DNA of 64,000 bases from Wenzhouxiangella sp. (lineage in GTDB: Bacteria > Pseudomonadota > Gammaproteobacteria > Xanthomonadales > Wenzhouxiangellaceae). The stretch covers positions 1 through 64,000 of the forward strand of contig REEW01000100.1 of NCBI GenBank assembly GCA_007694885.1. The letters are read 5' to 3'. A program made the translations under genes and the position numbers. The notes under the pieces are model-generated. The model ran no database searches. It saw only the letters and a program-made list of their open reading frames with translations, and was not told the origin of the DNA. Positions 28,520 to 37,680 of the stretch are shown piece after piece; the stretch's first letter is position 1; every line of letters starts with the position of its first letter.

Positions 28520-29986
28520 ATGACGTCATTCCTTCGATCCATTTTGCTGGCTGCAGGCATTGCCGGTCTCGCCGTTAGTGTATCGGCCCAGCAGGAGGTG
28601 CGTCTGCCCGACATGGGCAGCACGACCACGCGCGTCCTGTCGCCCGAGCAGGAGCGAACCTTCGCCCGGGATTTCGAACGTTTCCTGCGCGCCAACAATC
28701 TGCTCATCGAAGATCCCCTGATCCGGGGATATATCAAGGACATGGCTTTTCGACTGGTGTCGTTTTCAAGCCGCAACGACGCGCCGTTCAGCTTTTTCAT
28801 CATCCGCGAGCCCAGCATCAACGCCTTCGCCGCTCCCGCCGGCGTCATCGGCCTGCACTCCGGCCTGATCCTGACCGCCGAGACCGAGGCCGAGGTCGCC
28901 GGCGTTGTCGCCCATGAAATCGCCCACATTACCCAGGACCACCTCGCCCGGGCGATGGAGGCCCAGCAGGCCACCTCGCTTCCGACCATGCTCGCGACTC
29001 TCGCCCTGGCTGTCGCCGCCGGAGCGGCGGGCAGCCCGGATGCCAGCCAGGCGGTTTTGATGAGCGGGATGGGCCTGGCCCAGCAGTTCGCCATCAATCA
29101 CACCCGCCAAAGCGAGGCCGAAGCGGACCGTGTCGGCATCAGCCTGATGGCCGCGGCCGGCTACGACCCGCACGGAATGGCCGCATTTTTCGAGCGTCTC
29201 AACACCGCCAGCCGGGCGATGGGCCAGGGTCCACCGGAATACCTGCGCACCCACCCGCTGACCGTGCATCGGATTGCCGAAGCCCGCAGTCGCGCCGACA
29301 GCCTGCGCGTTCGCCAACCCCGCGAAGACGACATGTTTCATTTCGTCCAGGCCCGCCTGCGCGTGATCATGAGCAACCGGCCCGACCAGGCCATCGAATG
29401 GTTCCGGTTGCGCATGGCGCGCGAGGATCGTCCGGCCGATGCGATGCGCTATGGACTGGTGATGGCCTTGACCCGGACGCGTGATTTCGACCAGGCCCAG
29501 AAGTACCTGGATGAACTGCTCGACGCCCAACCCAATCGCCAGATTTATCTCCTGCTGCAGGCCGAACTGCTGCTTGCCCGAGGCCGGGGCCAGGATGCCA
29601 TCGAAATCCTCGCCGATCTCTATCGATCCTTCCCCGGCAGCGCGCTGGTTACCAGCCAGTACGCCGAGGCGCTGATGCACGACAAAAACGAAGAACTCGC
29701 TGCCCGGGCCGCTACCGTGATCCGGGCCCATCTGCGCGACCATCCGACCGACCTGCGCATGACCGAACTGCTCGCCCAGGCCGCCGACCGATCCGGCGAC
29801 AGAGTGCGCGCATCCGAAGCCCTGGCGGAAAGTTATTACCTGCGCGGCGGCGTTCCCGAAGCCATCGAGCAACTGGAAAAAGTGCTGCAGCGAACGGATC
29901 TGGACTACTACCAGCGGGCCCGAATCAGCGCCCGGCTGACCGAGTTGCGCAGCCTCCATTTCCGCCAGCTCAATACCGCACGCTGA
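28520..29986 (+). CDS. bepA: M48-family periplasmic metalloprotease/chaperone with TPR region (BepA/YfgC)
   Basis: VAHEIAHITQDHLARAMEA HEXXH-like site, SEAEADRVGISLMAAAGYDP; signal peptide. Confidence 0.88.
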   Translation: MTSFLRSILLAAGIAGLAVSVSAQQEVRLPDMGSTTTRVLSPEQERTFARDFERFLRANNLLIEDPLIRGYIKDMAFRLVSFSSRNDAPFSFFIIREPSINAFAAPAGVIGLHSGLILTAETEAEVAGVVAHEIAHITQDHLARAMEAQQATSLPTMLATLALAVAAGAAGSPDASQAVLMSGMGLAQQFAINHTRQSEAEADRVGISLMAAAGYDPHGMAAFFERLNTASRAMGQGPPEYLRTHPLTVHRIAEARSRADSLRVRQPREDDMFHFVQARLRVIMSNRPDQAIEWFRLRMAREDRPADAMRYGLVMALTRTRDFDQAQKYLDELLDAQPNRQIYLLLQAELLLARGRGQDAIEILADLYRSFPGSALVTSQYAEALMHDKNEELAARAATVIRAHLRDHPTDLRMTELLAQAADRSGDRVRASEALAESYYLRGGVPEAIEQLEKVLQRTDLDYYQRARISARLTELRSLHFRQLNTAR

Positions 29987-30020
29987 TTCTCCGCCAGCCC
30001 TCCGTCGGGCATGCTTGGTG

Positions 30021-30041
30021 TAAAGTGAAAGCTTCACTTTA
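30021..30041. promoter_or_regulatory. Palindrome upstream of ppk1, candidate operator
   Basis: TAAAGTGAA-agc-TTCACTTTA, 9-bp perfect arms, 25 bp upstream of the ppk1 ATG. Confidence 0.5.
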
Positions 30042-30066
30042 TTGAATCCGGCGAGCCCACACCACC

Positions 30067-32205
30067 ATGTCCACAGCCGATCAGGCACTGACCCGAAGCG
30101 TCAGCCAGCAGGCACCCGAACTTGCCGAGTGGCGCAGCGAAGACCTTGACCCCCCGGAATTGCTGTTCAACCGCGAGCTCAGCCTGCTGGCCTTCACTCG
30201 CCGGGTACTGGAGATGGCCCGTGACCGGCGCGTTCCGCTGCTGGAACGGCTCCGCTTTCTGTGCATCTCGTGCACCAATCTCGACGAGTTTTTCGAAGTA
30301 CGGGTTGCCTCGGTTCGGCAACGCATGCAGCATGGCGCCAATCAGCCCGGTCCGGACGGAATGACTCCGAAAGCGATTCTCGAGGCGATTGGCGCGGCCG
30401 CGCTCGAGATGATCGAGCAGCAGTACAGCGTCATGAACGATGAACTGACCCCGGAGCTGGCCGAACAGGGCATCCATATCGTGCGGCGCACCGAATGGAC
30501 CCGCCGCCAGCGGCGCTGGCTGCACCGACACTTCCGCCAGGAACTGATGCCGGTTCTGAGTCCGCTGGGGCTTGACCCGGCCCACCCCTTTCCGCGAATC
30601 CTGAACAAGAGCCTCAACTTTGCCGTCTCGCTGGAGGGCCAGGACGCCTTCGGACGCGACAGCGGCATGGCCCTGGTCCGGGCTCCGCGATCCTTGCCGC
30701 GCATCATCCGGATTCCGAAAAGTTACACGCGCGGCCCCAACGACTTCGTCTTCCTGTCGTCGATCCTGCATGCCTTCATCGACGAACTGTTTCCCGGCAT
30801 GAAGGTCCGCGGCTGCTATCAGTTCCGCGTCACCCGCAACTCCGAGCTGTTCGTCGACGAAGAGGAAATCGAAGATCTCGCCCGGGCCCTGGAAGGCGAA
30901 CTGCTCGGGCGCGGATTCGCCGAAGCCGTGCGCCTGGAAGTCGCGACCAACTGTCCCGACAACATCGCCCGATTCCTGGCCAGCAAGTTCGGTCTCGGCG
31001 AAGACAGCATGTACCGCTGCGATGGGCCGGTCAACCTGAACCGGATGAGCGCGATTTGCGATCTGGCCGATCGGCCGGAGCTGAAATTCACGGCCTTTCA
31101 ACCCCATACACCGAAAGCCCTGCTGCCCGGGGGCAATCTGTTTGCCGCCATTCGGCGCAAGGACTGGCTGCTGCACCACCCCTACGACAGTTTTCAGCCG
31201 GTGGTCGATCTGCTCCGGCAGGCGGTCAGCGATCCGGACGTGCTCGCCATCAAGCAGACCTTGTACCGCACCGGCGTGGATTCGGCGCTGGTCGGTTTGC
31301 TGGTCGAAGCAGCCCGCAAGGGCAAGGACGTGACCGTGATCGTCGAACTTCGCGCCCGCTTCGACGAGGAAGCCAACATCACGCTTGCCACGCGCATGCA
31401 GGAGGCCGGCGTGCAGGTGGTCTACGGGGTGGTCGGGCACAAGACCCACGCCAAGATGATGCTGCTCGTGCGGCGCGAACGCGGCCACCTGCACCGTTAC
31501 GTCCACCTGGGCACCGGCAACTACCACCAGGGCACGGCCAAGGCCTACACCGACTGGAGCCTTCTGAGCGCCGATCCGGATCTGGCTCAGGACGTCCATC
31601 GCATTTTCCTCCAGCTTTCGGGCCTGGGCAGGGTGCAGGCCCTGAATCAGCTCATCCAGTCGCCTTTCGATCTGCATCGTTTCCTGCTCGACCGGATCGC
31701 CAGGGAAACCGCACACGCCGAGGCCGGTAATCCCGCCCGCATCTGCGCGAAAATGAACTCGCTGACCGAGCCGGAACTGATCCGGGCGCTCTACCGCGCG
31801 TCGCGCGCCGGGGTCGAAGTCCGCCTGGTCGTGCGCGGTATCTGCTGCCTGCGTCCGGGTGTCCCCGGGCTGTCGGAAAACATCCGTGTGCGCTCCATTC
31901 TCGGGCGCTTTCTCGAGCACAGCCGGGTTTACCACTTCGCCAATCACGGCCAGCCGGAGACCTTCGCCGCCAGCGCTGACTGGATGGAAAGAAATTTATT
32001 CCAGCGCGTCGAAACCTGTTTTCCGATTACCGCGGCCAAAGCGGCCGAGCGCGTACTGCGCGAATCCATCGAGCTGGCTTTCGCCGACAACCGCAGCGCC
32101 TGGGAACTGCAGCCGGATGGCGACTACCGGCTGGTCTATCCAGACAATGAAGAAGACAGCATCGCCCTGCAGGAGGTGCTGATGAGCGAAGCGACGGATG
32201 CCTGA
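30067..32205 (+). CDS. ppk1: Polyphosphate kinase 1
   Basis: LFNRELSLLAFTRRVLEMA, AIKQTLYRTGVDS, HLGTGNYHQGTAKAYTDWSLLSADP. Confidence 0.97.
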   Translation: MSTADQALTRSVSQQAPELAEWRSEDLDPPELLFNRELSLLAFTRRVLEMARDRRVPLLERLRFLCISCTNLDEFFEVRVASVRQRMQHGANQPGPDGMTPKAILEAIGAAALEMIEQQYSVMNDELTPELAEQGIHIVRRTEWTRRQRRWLHRHFRQELMPVLSPLGLDPAHPFPRILNKSLNFAVSLEGQDAFGRDSGMALVRAPRSLPRIIRIPKSYTRGPNDFVFLSSILHAFIDELFPGMKVRGCYQFRVTRNSELFVDEEEIEDLARALEGELLGRGFAEAVRLEVATNCPDNIARFLASKFGLGEDSMYRCDGPVNLNRMSAICDLADRPELKFTAFQPHTPKALLPGGNLFAAIRRKDWLLHHPYDSFQPVVDLLRQAVSDPDVLAIKQTLYRTGVDSALVGLLVEAARKGKDVTVIVELRARFDEEANITLATRMQEAGVQVVYGVVGHKTHAKMMLLVRRERGHLHRYVHLGTGNYHQGTAKAYTDWSLLSADPDLAQDVHRIFLQLSGLGRVQALNQLIQSPFDLHRFLLDRIARETAHAEAGNPARICAKMNSLTEPELIRALYRASRAGVEVRLVVRGICCLRPGVPGLSENIRVRSILGRFLEHSRVYHFANHGQPETFAASADWMERNLFQRVETCFPITAAKAAERVLRESIELAFADNRSAWELQPDGDYRLVYPDNEEDSIALQEVLMSEATDA

Positions 32206-33730
32206 ACGCCAGCTCTACGCCGCAGTCGATCTCGGCAGCAACAGCTTTCACATGATTGTCGCCCGGGTAGAACACGGCGAGCTGCGCGTGATCGACCGGA
32301 TCAAGGACATGGTCCGACTGGCCGGAGGGCTCGACGAAAAAGGGCGGCTCGACCCGGCCACGCGTGAAATCGCGCTCGCCAGCCTGGCCCGCTTCGGTCA
32401 GCGGCTCAGGGACATTCCGGAAACCAACCTGCGCGCGGTGGGAACACAGACTTTCCGTCGCCTTGACAACCCGGCCGGATTTCTCGTGGTCGCGGAGACC
32501 GCGCTGGGCTGCCCGATCGATATCGTCAGTGGCCGCGAAGAGGCTCGCCTGGTCTATACGGGTGTCCGCCAGGGGATGCCGGCCGACGTCAGCCGCCGCC
32601 TGGTCATCGACATCGGTGGCGGATCGACCGAAATCGTGGCAGGCGACACACTTGATCCGGTGCTTGCCGAAAGCATCCCCTTCGGCTGTGTTGCCACCAC
32701 CCGGATGGCCTTCCCCGATGGTCGCATCGACGCACGCCGCTGGCGCGACGCCCGGCGCATGGTTCTGGGCGAGCTGCAGCAATTCAGCAGCAGCTTTCGT
32801 CACTATGGATGGGACCAGGCCGTGGGTTCATCGGGAACCATCAAGGCCGTGCAGGCCATGCTGAGCGCAATCCGGCCGGATGCCCCGGCCGGGATCAATC
32901 GTCAGGGACTGTCCGAATTGCGCGAGCGAATGATCCAGGCCGGCCACATCGACCGGATCGACCTGGACGGGCTCTCGCAGCGGCGCCGGCCGGTGATCTC
33001 CGGCGGGCTGCTGATCCTGGATGCGGTCTTGAAAGCGCTGGCCATCGACCGGCTGGATGTTTCCGACTTCGCCCTGCGCGAAGGTCTGCTGCATGACCTG
33101 GTCGGGCGCCTGGGTGACCATGATCCGCGCGACAAGAGCGTCGACGCAATGGCCCGGCGCTACGACTGCGACATCGCCCAGGCCGACCGGGTCAGCGACT
33201 GGGCCGGCGCGGGTTTTGACCAGGTCGCTGAAGCCTGGGGCTTGCGCGATGGCCATCGTGAACTCCTGCTGTGGGCGGCCAGGCTGCACGAAATCGGTCT
33301 CGCGGTTTCCCACGAGGGCGCACCGCAGCACGGCGCCTACATACTCCAGCATGCCGACATGCCGGGCTTCACCCGCCAGGAGCAGGCGCTGCTGGCCTGT
33401 CTGGTAGCAATGCAGCGCGACAAGCCGGATTCCCAGCCGATCGACGATCTGCCGCCGCGATTGCGCGACCTCGCCCGCCGCTTGCTGATGATTCTGCGCC
33501 TGGCGATCACCATCAGCAGGGCACGTTCGGATGCCGACTGCAGCGATTTCGCACTGTCGGTGCGCAAGAGCAATCGGATCGAACTGGCCCTGCCGGAAGA
33601 CTGGCTGGCCTCCCATCCCCTTACCCGCCATGACCTTGCACAAGAACGCGAGCATCTGCAGCGCCTCGGTCTGCAACTGCGTCTGACCACCCTGCCGCCG
33701 ACCCCGGGCCATGACGAACTGGCGACCTAG
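32198..33730 (+). CDS. ppx: Exopolyphosphatase (Ppx/GppA family)
   Basis: AAVDLGSNSFHMIVARVE, LVIDIGGGSTEIV, GSSGTIKAVQAM; overlaps ppk1. Confidence 0.94.
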   Translation: MPERQLYAAVDLGSNSFHMIVARVEHGELRVIDRIKDMVRLAGGLDEKGRLDPATREIALASLARFGQRLRDIPETNLRAVGTQTFRRLDNPAGFLVVAETALGCPIDIVSGREEARLVYTGVRQGMPADVSRRLVIDIGGGSTEIVAGDTLDPVLAESIPFGCVATTRMAFPDGRIDARRWRDARRMVLGELQQFSSSFRHYGWDQAVGSSGTIKAVQAMLSAIRPDAPAGINRQGLSELRERMIQAGHIDRIDLDGLSQRRRPVISGGLLILDAVLKALAIDRLDVSDFALREGLLHDLVGRLGDHDPRDKSVDAMARRYDCDIAQADRVSDWAGAGFDQVAEAWGLRDGHRELLLWAARLHEIGLAVSHEGAPQHGAYILQHADMPGFTRQEQALLACLVAMQRDKPDSQPIDDLPPRLRDLARRLLMILRLAITISRARSDADCSDFALSVRKSNRIELALPEDWLASHPLTRHDLAQEREHLQRLGLQLRLTTLPPTPGHDELAT

Positions 33731-34637
33731 CGGGCGCATCGAATGGCTGCACCGACGCGCCAGGGTGCAACAACGGATTCGAGATTTCTTCGCCGATCGT
33801 TCCGTGACCGAGGTCTCGACGCCGTTGATTACCCCGGCCGGGGTCACCGAGCCGCACATCGAAAGCCTGTCGATTGCGGGTGTACCGGGCTATCTGCGAA
33901 CCTCGCCGGAATACTTCCACAAGCGCCTCCTGGCCTCGGGTTTTGGTGACCTGTACGAACTCGGGCCGGTTCTGCGCGCCGGCGAGCATGGACGAGAGCA
34001 TCGAACCGAGTTCACCATGCTGGAGTGGTATCGGCTGGGCATGGACTGGCAGCAACTTGCCGACGAAACCGTCGACCTGGTGATCGCCTGCGACCGGCGA
34101 CGGAAACCGGCCTGGCGGGTGCAGCGGATCGCCTGGCGACAGCTGTTCATCCAGATCCTGGATTTCGATCCGCTGGAAGCACCGGACCGGACCATTCAGG
34201 CGGCAACTCCGGACCTGCCGGCCGCCTGCGACCGTCAGATGCGCCTCGATTACCTGCTGGGTACGCAGATTCAGTCGGGATTTTCAGCCGATCAGCTCAC
34301 CGTCGTTCACCATTTTCCGGCCGAGCAGGCCGCACTGGCGCAGCTCGATCCCGAAGACCCGCGCCTGGCGCTTCGCTTCGAGATCTACGCCGGCAGAATC
34401 GAGCTGGCAAACGGGTACCAGGAACTGACCGACCCCGTTGAACAAGGTCAACGCTTCGAACAAGACAATGCGGTCCGGCGGTCACGAGGCCAGCCGCCCA
34501 TGCCGGTCGACGAAGGTTTGCTGGCCGCGCTCAGCCATGGACTCCCGGCCTGTTCAGGGGTCGCCCTCGGTATCGATCGGCTGATGATGGCGCTGCTTGC
34601 AGCCGACGATTTATCCGAGGTCGTGACTTTCGCCTGA
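33711..34637 (+). CDS. epmA: EF-P--(R)-beta-lysine ligase (EpmA/GenX/PoxA)
   Basis: Compact LysRS-like catalytic domain: RTSPEYFHKRLLASGFGDLYELGPVLRAGEHGREHRTEFTMLEWYR; GVALGIDRLMMALL. Confidence 0.93.
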   Translation: MTNWRPSGRIEWLHRRARVQQRIRDFFADRSVTEVSTPLITPAGVTEPHIESLSIAGVPGYLRTSPEYFHKRLLASGFGDLYELGPVLRAGEHGREHRTEFTMLEWYRLGMDWQQLADETVDLVIACDRRRKPAWRVQRIAWRQLFIQILDFDPLEAPDRTIQAATPDLPAACDRQMRLDYLLGTQIQSGFSADQLTVVHHFPAEQAALAQLDPEDPRLALRFEIYAGRIELANGYQELTDPVEQGQRFEQDNAVRRSRGQPPMPVDEGLLAALSHGLPACSGVALGIDRLMMALLAADDLSEVVTFA

Positions 34638-35102
34638 AACCTCGGGGCCGGGCGACCTCCCGCGAGTCGGGCGCCGCTCGCGCAGGATGTCCCGGATCAG
34701 ACCGACCCTGGACGACAGCGACAGATTGTTCGGAGTGTAGGTGCGGCGTATCGTCGCGCCTTCGACATCGACCGCAGATCTGCCGTCGCTGATCCGCACC
34801 ACGGCACCAGCTGCATCATCGACCGGCAGGGGAAAGCCGTAAACCACGATGCCATCGGTCCGCTCCAGAGCAAGCAGGCTGCGCGGATAGCTGCGCGCAA
34901 TGGGATCTGCCGGGGTGGTCTTGGAGGTCGACGGATGGAACTCTACCCGGCCGTCGTCCAGGATCAGTTCCTGAACTCGCGCCGGCCAGATTTCCAGCAG
35001 CGCATGGCGCGCAGGCACGATGGCCAGCCCAAAGCCGACCGTCACCAGCACCAAAGCGGCAATGGCAGAACGGAACCATCGGAGACCGGGGCTTGGCAAC
35101 AC
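34611..35102 (-). CDS. Hypothetical membrane-anchored protein
   Basis: GTG start, one N-terminal TM segment (AIAALVLVTVGFGLAIVPA); convergent with epmA. Confidence 0.55.
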   Translation of the reverse strand: MLPSPGLRWFRSAIAALVLVTVGFGLAIVPARHALLEIWPARVQELILDDGRVEFHPSTSKTTPADPIARSYPRSLLALERTDGIVVYGFPLPVDDAAGAVVRISDGRSAVDVEGATIRRTYTPNNLSLSSRVGLIRDILRERRPTRGRSPGPEVSGESHDLG

Positions 35103-35177
35103 GGTGAAAATATAGCACGATGGCCCATCAGCTATCGCCTGAAGATCGGCGCAGGGTGCAGGAGTTGCCGACGACCG

Positions 35178-36161
35178 ATGACACAGAACGCAAGCATCCA
35201 GCTGGCGCGGATGGCAGAACTGGGCATGCTGGGCGAGTTGATCCGGACCCAGCTTCCCGATGTGGTACACGCCGGCCCGTCCAAGGATACTCTTCAGCGC
35301 CAGCTTTCCTATCTGATTGAAGACGGCTGTCTGATCACGGCCCGACACGAAGGCCGCTACCACGGGGTGGTCGCCCTCGACCTGCTCGACGGCCGGGTCA
35401 CCGCCTGTTATCTGGATCCCGCACTGGCGGATGCCACAACGCCGCGCAGACTGATGCAGGCGGCAGAGAAACGCGCCCTGATGTTCGGCCTGCGCAAGCT
35501 GGAGTGCTGTGTTCGGGCACCGGCACTGCGCTTCATGCGCTCGATCGGTTTCGAACTGGCCGCGGCCGAAGCCGCGGCCTCGCAGGCAATTCTGGTCACG
35601 AAACAACTTGAAGAAAATGCCCCGGCCTGGATCAAGGACGTCTTCGCCCTGCACGGGCAACTCGGGATTCCGGACGATTACGGTGCCCGTCACCGTCTCG
35701 TCATGGTGCCCGATGCCCGCAACCTGGACTCGATCGGCTTCGACGTCTACGACCGCGAGCAATGGCTGACGCCGGAGGCGGCGAAGAGCTGGCGCAAAAT
35801 GCACGAAACCGCCGTACGCGCCGGGGTCGAGTTACAGGTGGTCTCGGCGTTCCGGAGCCGAAAATACCAGGCCGGCCTGATTCGCGGCAAGCTCGACAAG
35901 GGCCAGACCATCAACAGAATCCTTTCGGTGTCTGCAGCCCCGGGGTTCAGCGAACATCACAGCGGACGCGCTCTGGATCTCAAGTGCCCGGGGGAGCCGC
36001 CGGTCGAAGAAAGCTTTGCCCGCACCCGCGCCTATCGCTGGCTGAAAGCCAATGCGCGCTACTTCGGTTTTCAGGAAACGTTTCCGCAGAGCAACCGCCA
36101 CGGCATCATCTGGGAACCTTGGCACTGGTGTTTTCGACCCAGCCACAGCCAGGCATCATGA
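35178..36161 (+). CDS. N-terminal GNAT-like domain fused to D-alanyl-D-alanine carboxypeptidase (VanY/M15)
   Basis: M15 motifs SAFRSRKYQAGLI, SEHHSGRALDL, HGIIWEPWHWCF; N-terminal GNAT-like EGRYHGVVALDLLDGRVTACYLDP...LRFMRSIGFEL. Confidence 0.78.
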   Translation: MTQNASIQLARMAELGMLGELIRTQLPDVVHAGPSKDTLQRQLSYLIEDGCLITARHEGRYHGVVALDLLDGRVTACYLDPALADATTPRRLMQAAEKRALMFGLRKLECCVRAPALRFMRSIGFELAAAEAAASQAILVTKQLEENAPAWIKDVFALHGQLGIPDDYGARHRLVMVPDARNLDSIGFDVYDREQWLTPEAAKSWRKMHETAVRAGVELQVVSAFRSRKYQAGLIRGKLDKGQTINRILSVSAAPGFSEHHSGRALDLKCPGEPPVEESFARTRAYRWLKANARYFGFQETFPQSNRHGIIWEPWHWCFRPSHSQAS

Positions 36162-36223
36162 AGAACGCGAGGACAGCCGCGGCACGGGCATCGAGTGTTG
36201 CTCCGCGCTGATTTCACGTAGCG

Positions 36224-37639
36224 TCAGGCCTTGCGGATTTCATCGAAGGCGGCAAGAGCGCGGGCACGGCTGCCCTTGAGGTCCACGATCGCACGCGGGT
36301 AGCCATGCCCACTCTCGCCTTCACCCACCGGCTGGTGCAGCAAACGCCCGGAACGACCCGCCAGTTCCGGGCACCAGCGTCGCACATAGGTGCCGTCAGG
36401 ATCGAACTTCTGGCCCTGCAGTACCGGATTGAACACGCGGAAATAAGGGGCTGCGTCGGCACCGCATCCGGCCGTCCATTGCCAGCCGGCCGAGTTGTTG
36501 GCCAGATCCGCATCGACCAGCGTGTCCCAGAACCATCTGGCGCCCTCAACCCAGGGAACCAGCAGGTTCTTGGTCAGGAACGAAGCCACGATCATGCGAA
36601 CCCGATTGTGCATCCAGCCGGTCTGCCAGAGCTCGCGCATGCCCGCGTCGACCATGGGAATCCCTGTCGTGCCGCGCTGCCAGGCCTCCAGGTCATCGGC
36701 ATAGTCCGTCCGGGCCCGCCATGGAAAATTCTTGTACTGCTCCTTGAGCGGCTCACCGGGCAAACCAGGATGCTGGAACAGCAGGTGGGCCGAAAACTCG
36801 CGCCAGGCGATTTCGCGCAGGAAGGACAAAGCGCCCTGCCCCGCCGGCAATTCGCCGGATTCGTTCAGCGCGCGCACGACCTGGCCCGGCGACAGTTCGC
36901 CAAAGTGCAGGTGCGGCGACAGGCGCGAGGTCGCGTGCCGGTCCGGTCGGTCCCGACCCTTGTCGTACAGACCGATCCGGTCGTCGACGAATTCGTCCAG
37001 TCGTCGTCTTGCCGGCAGCTCGCCGGGGCGCCAGCGCGAACTGAATTGCGAGGCCCAATCCGTGTCCGGCAACAGCTTCAGGTTCTCGATGCATTCGCTC
37101 ACCGGCCAGCGTGCAGGCGGCTGGAGCACGCGCGGCTCGGGCGAGGCCGCAGGCGAGGACCAGCGTTGCTGCATGCGTTTCCAGAACGGGGTGAAAACGA
37201 GATAGGGCGAACCGTCCCCCTTGAGCAACTGCTGCGGCTCGAACAACAGGGCGCCGCCGAAGCTGCGCACGGTCGTGCCCTGCTTGCCCCAGTCGGCTTT
37301 CAGCCGCGAATCGCGGTCGACAAAAGCCGGCTCGTAGAGGCGGTTCCAGTAGATTGCTTCTGCGCCGGTCGCGTTGCGAATCCGATTCATCTGCTCGGCG
37401 GTCTGGCCACGCGCAAGGATCAGGCGGCTGCCGCGTTGCCGAAGCCGTTCGTCCAGATCCACCAGGCTGTGATGCAGCCACCAGCGACTGGCCGAGCCGG
37501 GCTTCCAGTCGCCCTCGGCATCCGGGTCCCAGATGAACACGGGCACGATTCGATCGTGCGCGCTTCGGGCGTGATCAAGGGCCGGGTTGTCGGCCAGACG
37601 AAGGTCACGGCGAAACCAGACAATGGCGGTGGACGTCAT
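36224..37639 (-). CDS. phrB: Deoxyribodipyrimidine photolyase/cryptochrome family
   Basis: IVWFRRDLRLADNPAL, REIAWREFSAHLLFQHP, TGIPMVDAGMRELWQTGWMHNRVRMIVASFLTKNL. Confidence 0.94.
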   Translation of the reverse strand: MTSTAIVWFRRDLRLADNPALDHARSAHDRIVPVFIWDPDAEGDWKPGSASRWWLHHSLVDLDERLRQRGSRLILARGQTAEQMNRIRNATGAEAIYWNRLYEPAFVDRDSRLKADWGKQGTTVRSFGGALLFEPQQLLKGDGSPYLVFTPFWKRMQQRWSSPAASPEPRVLQPPARWPVSECIENLKLLPDTDWASQFSSRWRPGELPARRRLDEFVDDRIGLYDKGRDRPDRHATSRLSPHLHFGELSPGQVVRALNESGELPAGQGALSFLREIAWREFSAHLLFQHPGLPGEPLKEQYKNFPWRARTDYADDLEAWQRGTTGIPMVDAGMRELWQTGWMHNRVRMIVASFLTKNLLVPWVEGARWFWDTLVDADLANNSAGWQWTAGCGADAAPYFRVFNPVLQGQKFDPDGTYVRRWCPELAGRSGRLLHQPVGEGESGHGYPRAIVDLKGSRARALAAFDEIRKA

Positions 37640-37680
37640 GGGTTCACTCTCGATCCTCGGTCGTCAACGGCCGATGAAGA

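Noticed and set aside
30034-31947. 637-aa minus ORF opposite ppk1
   Set aside because: Antisense shadow of ppk1; no domain motifs.
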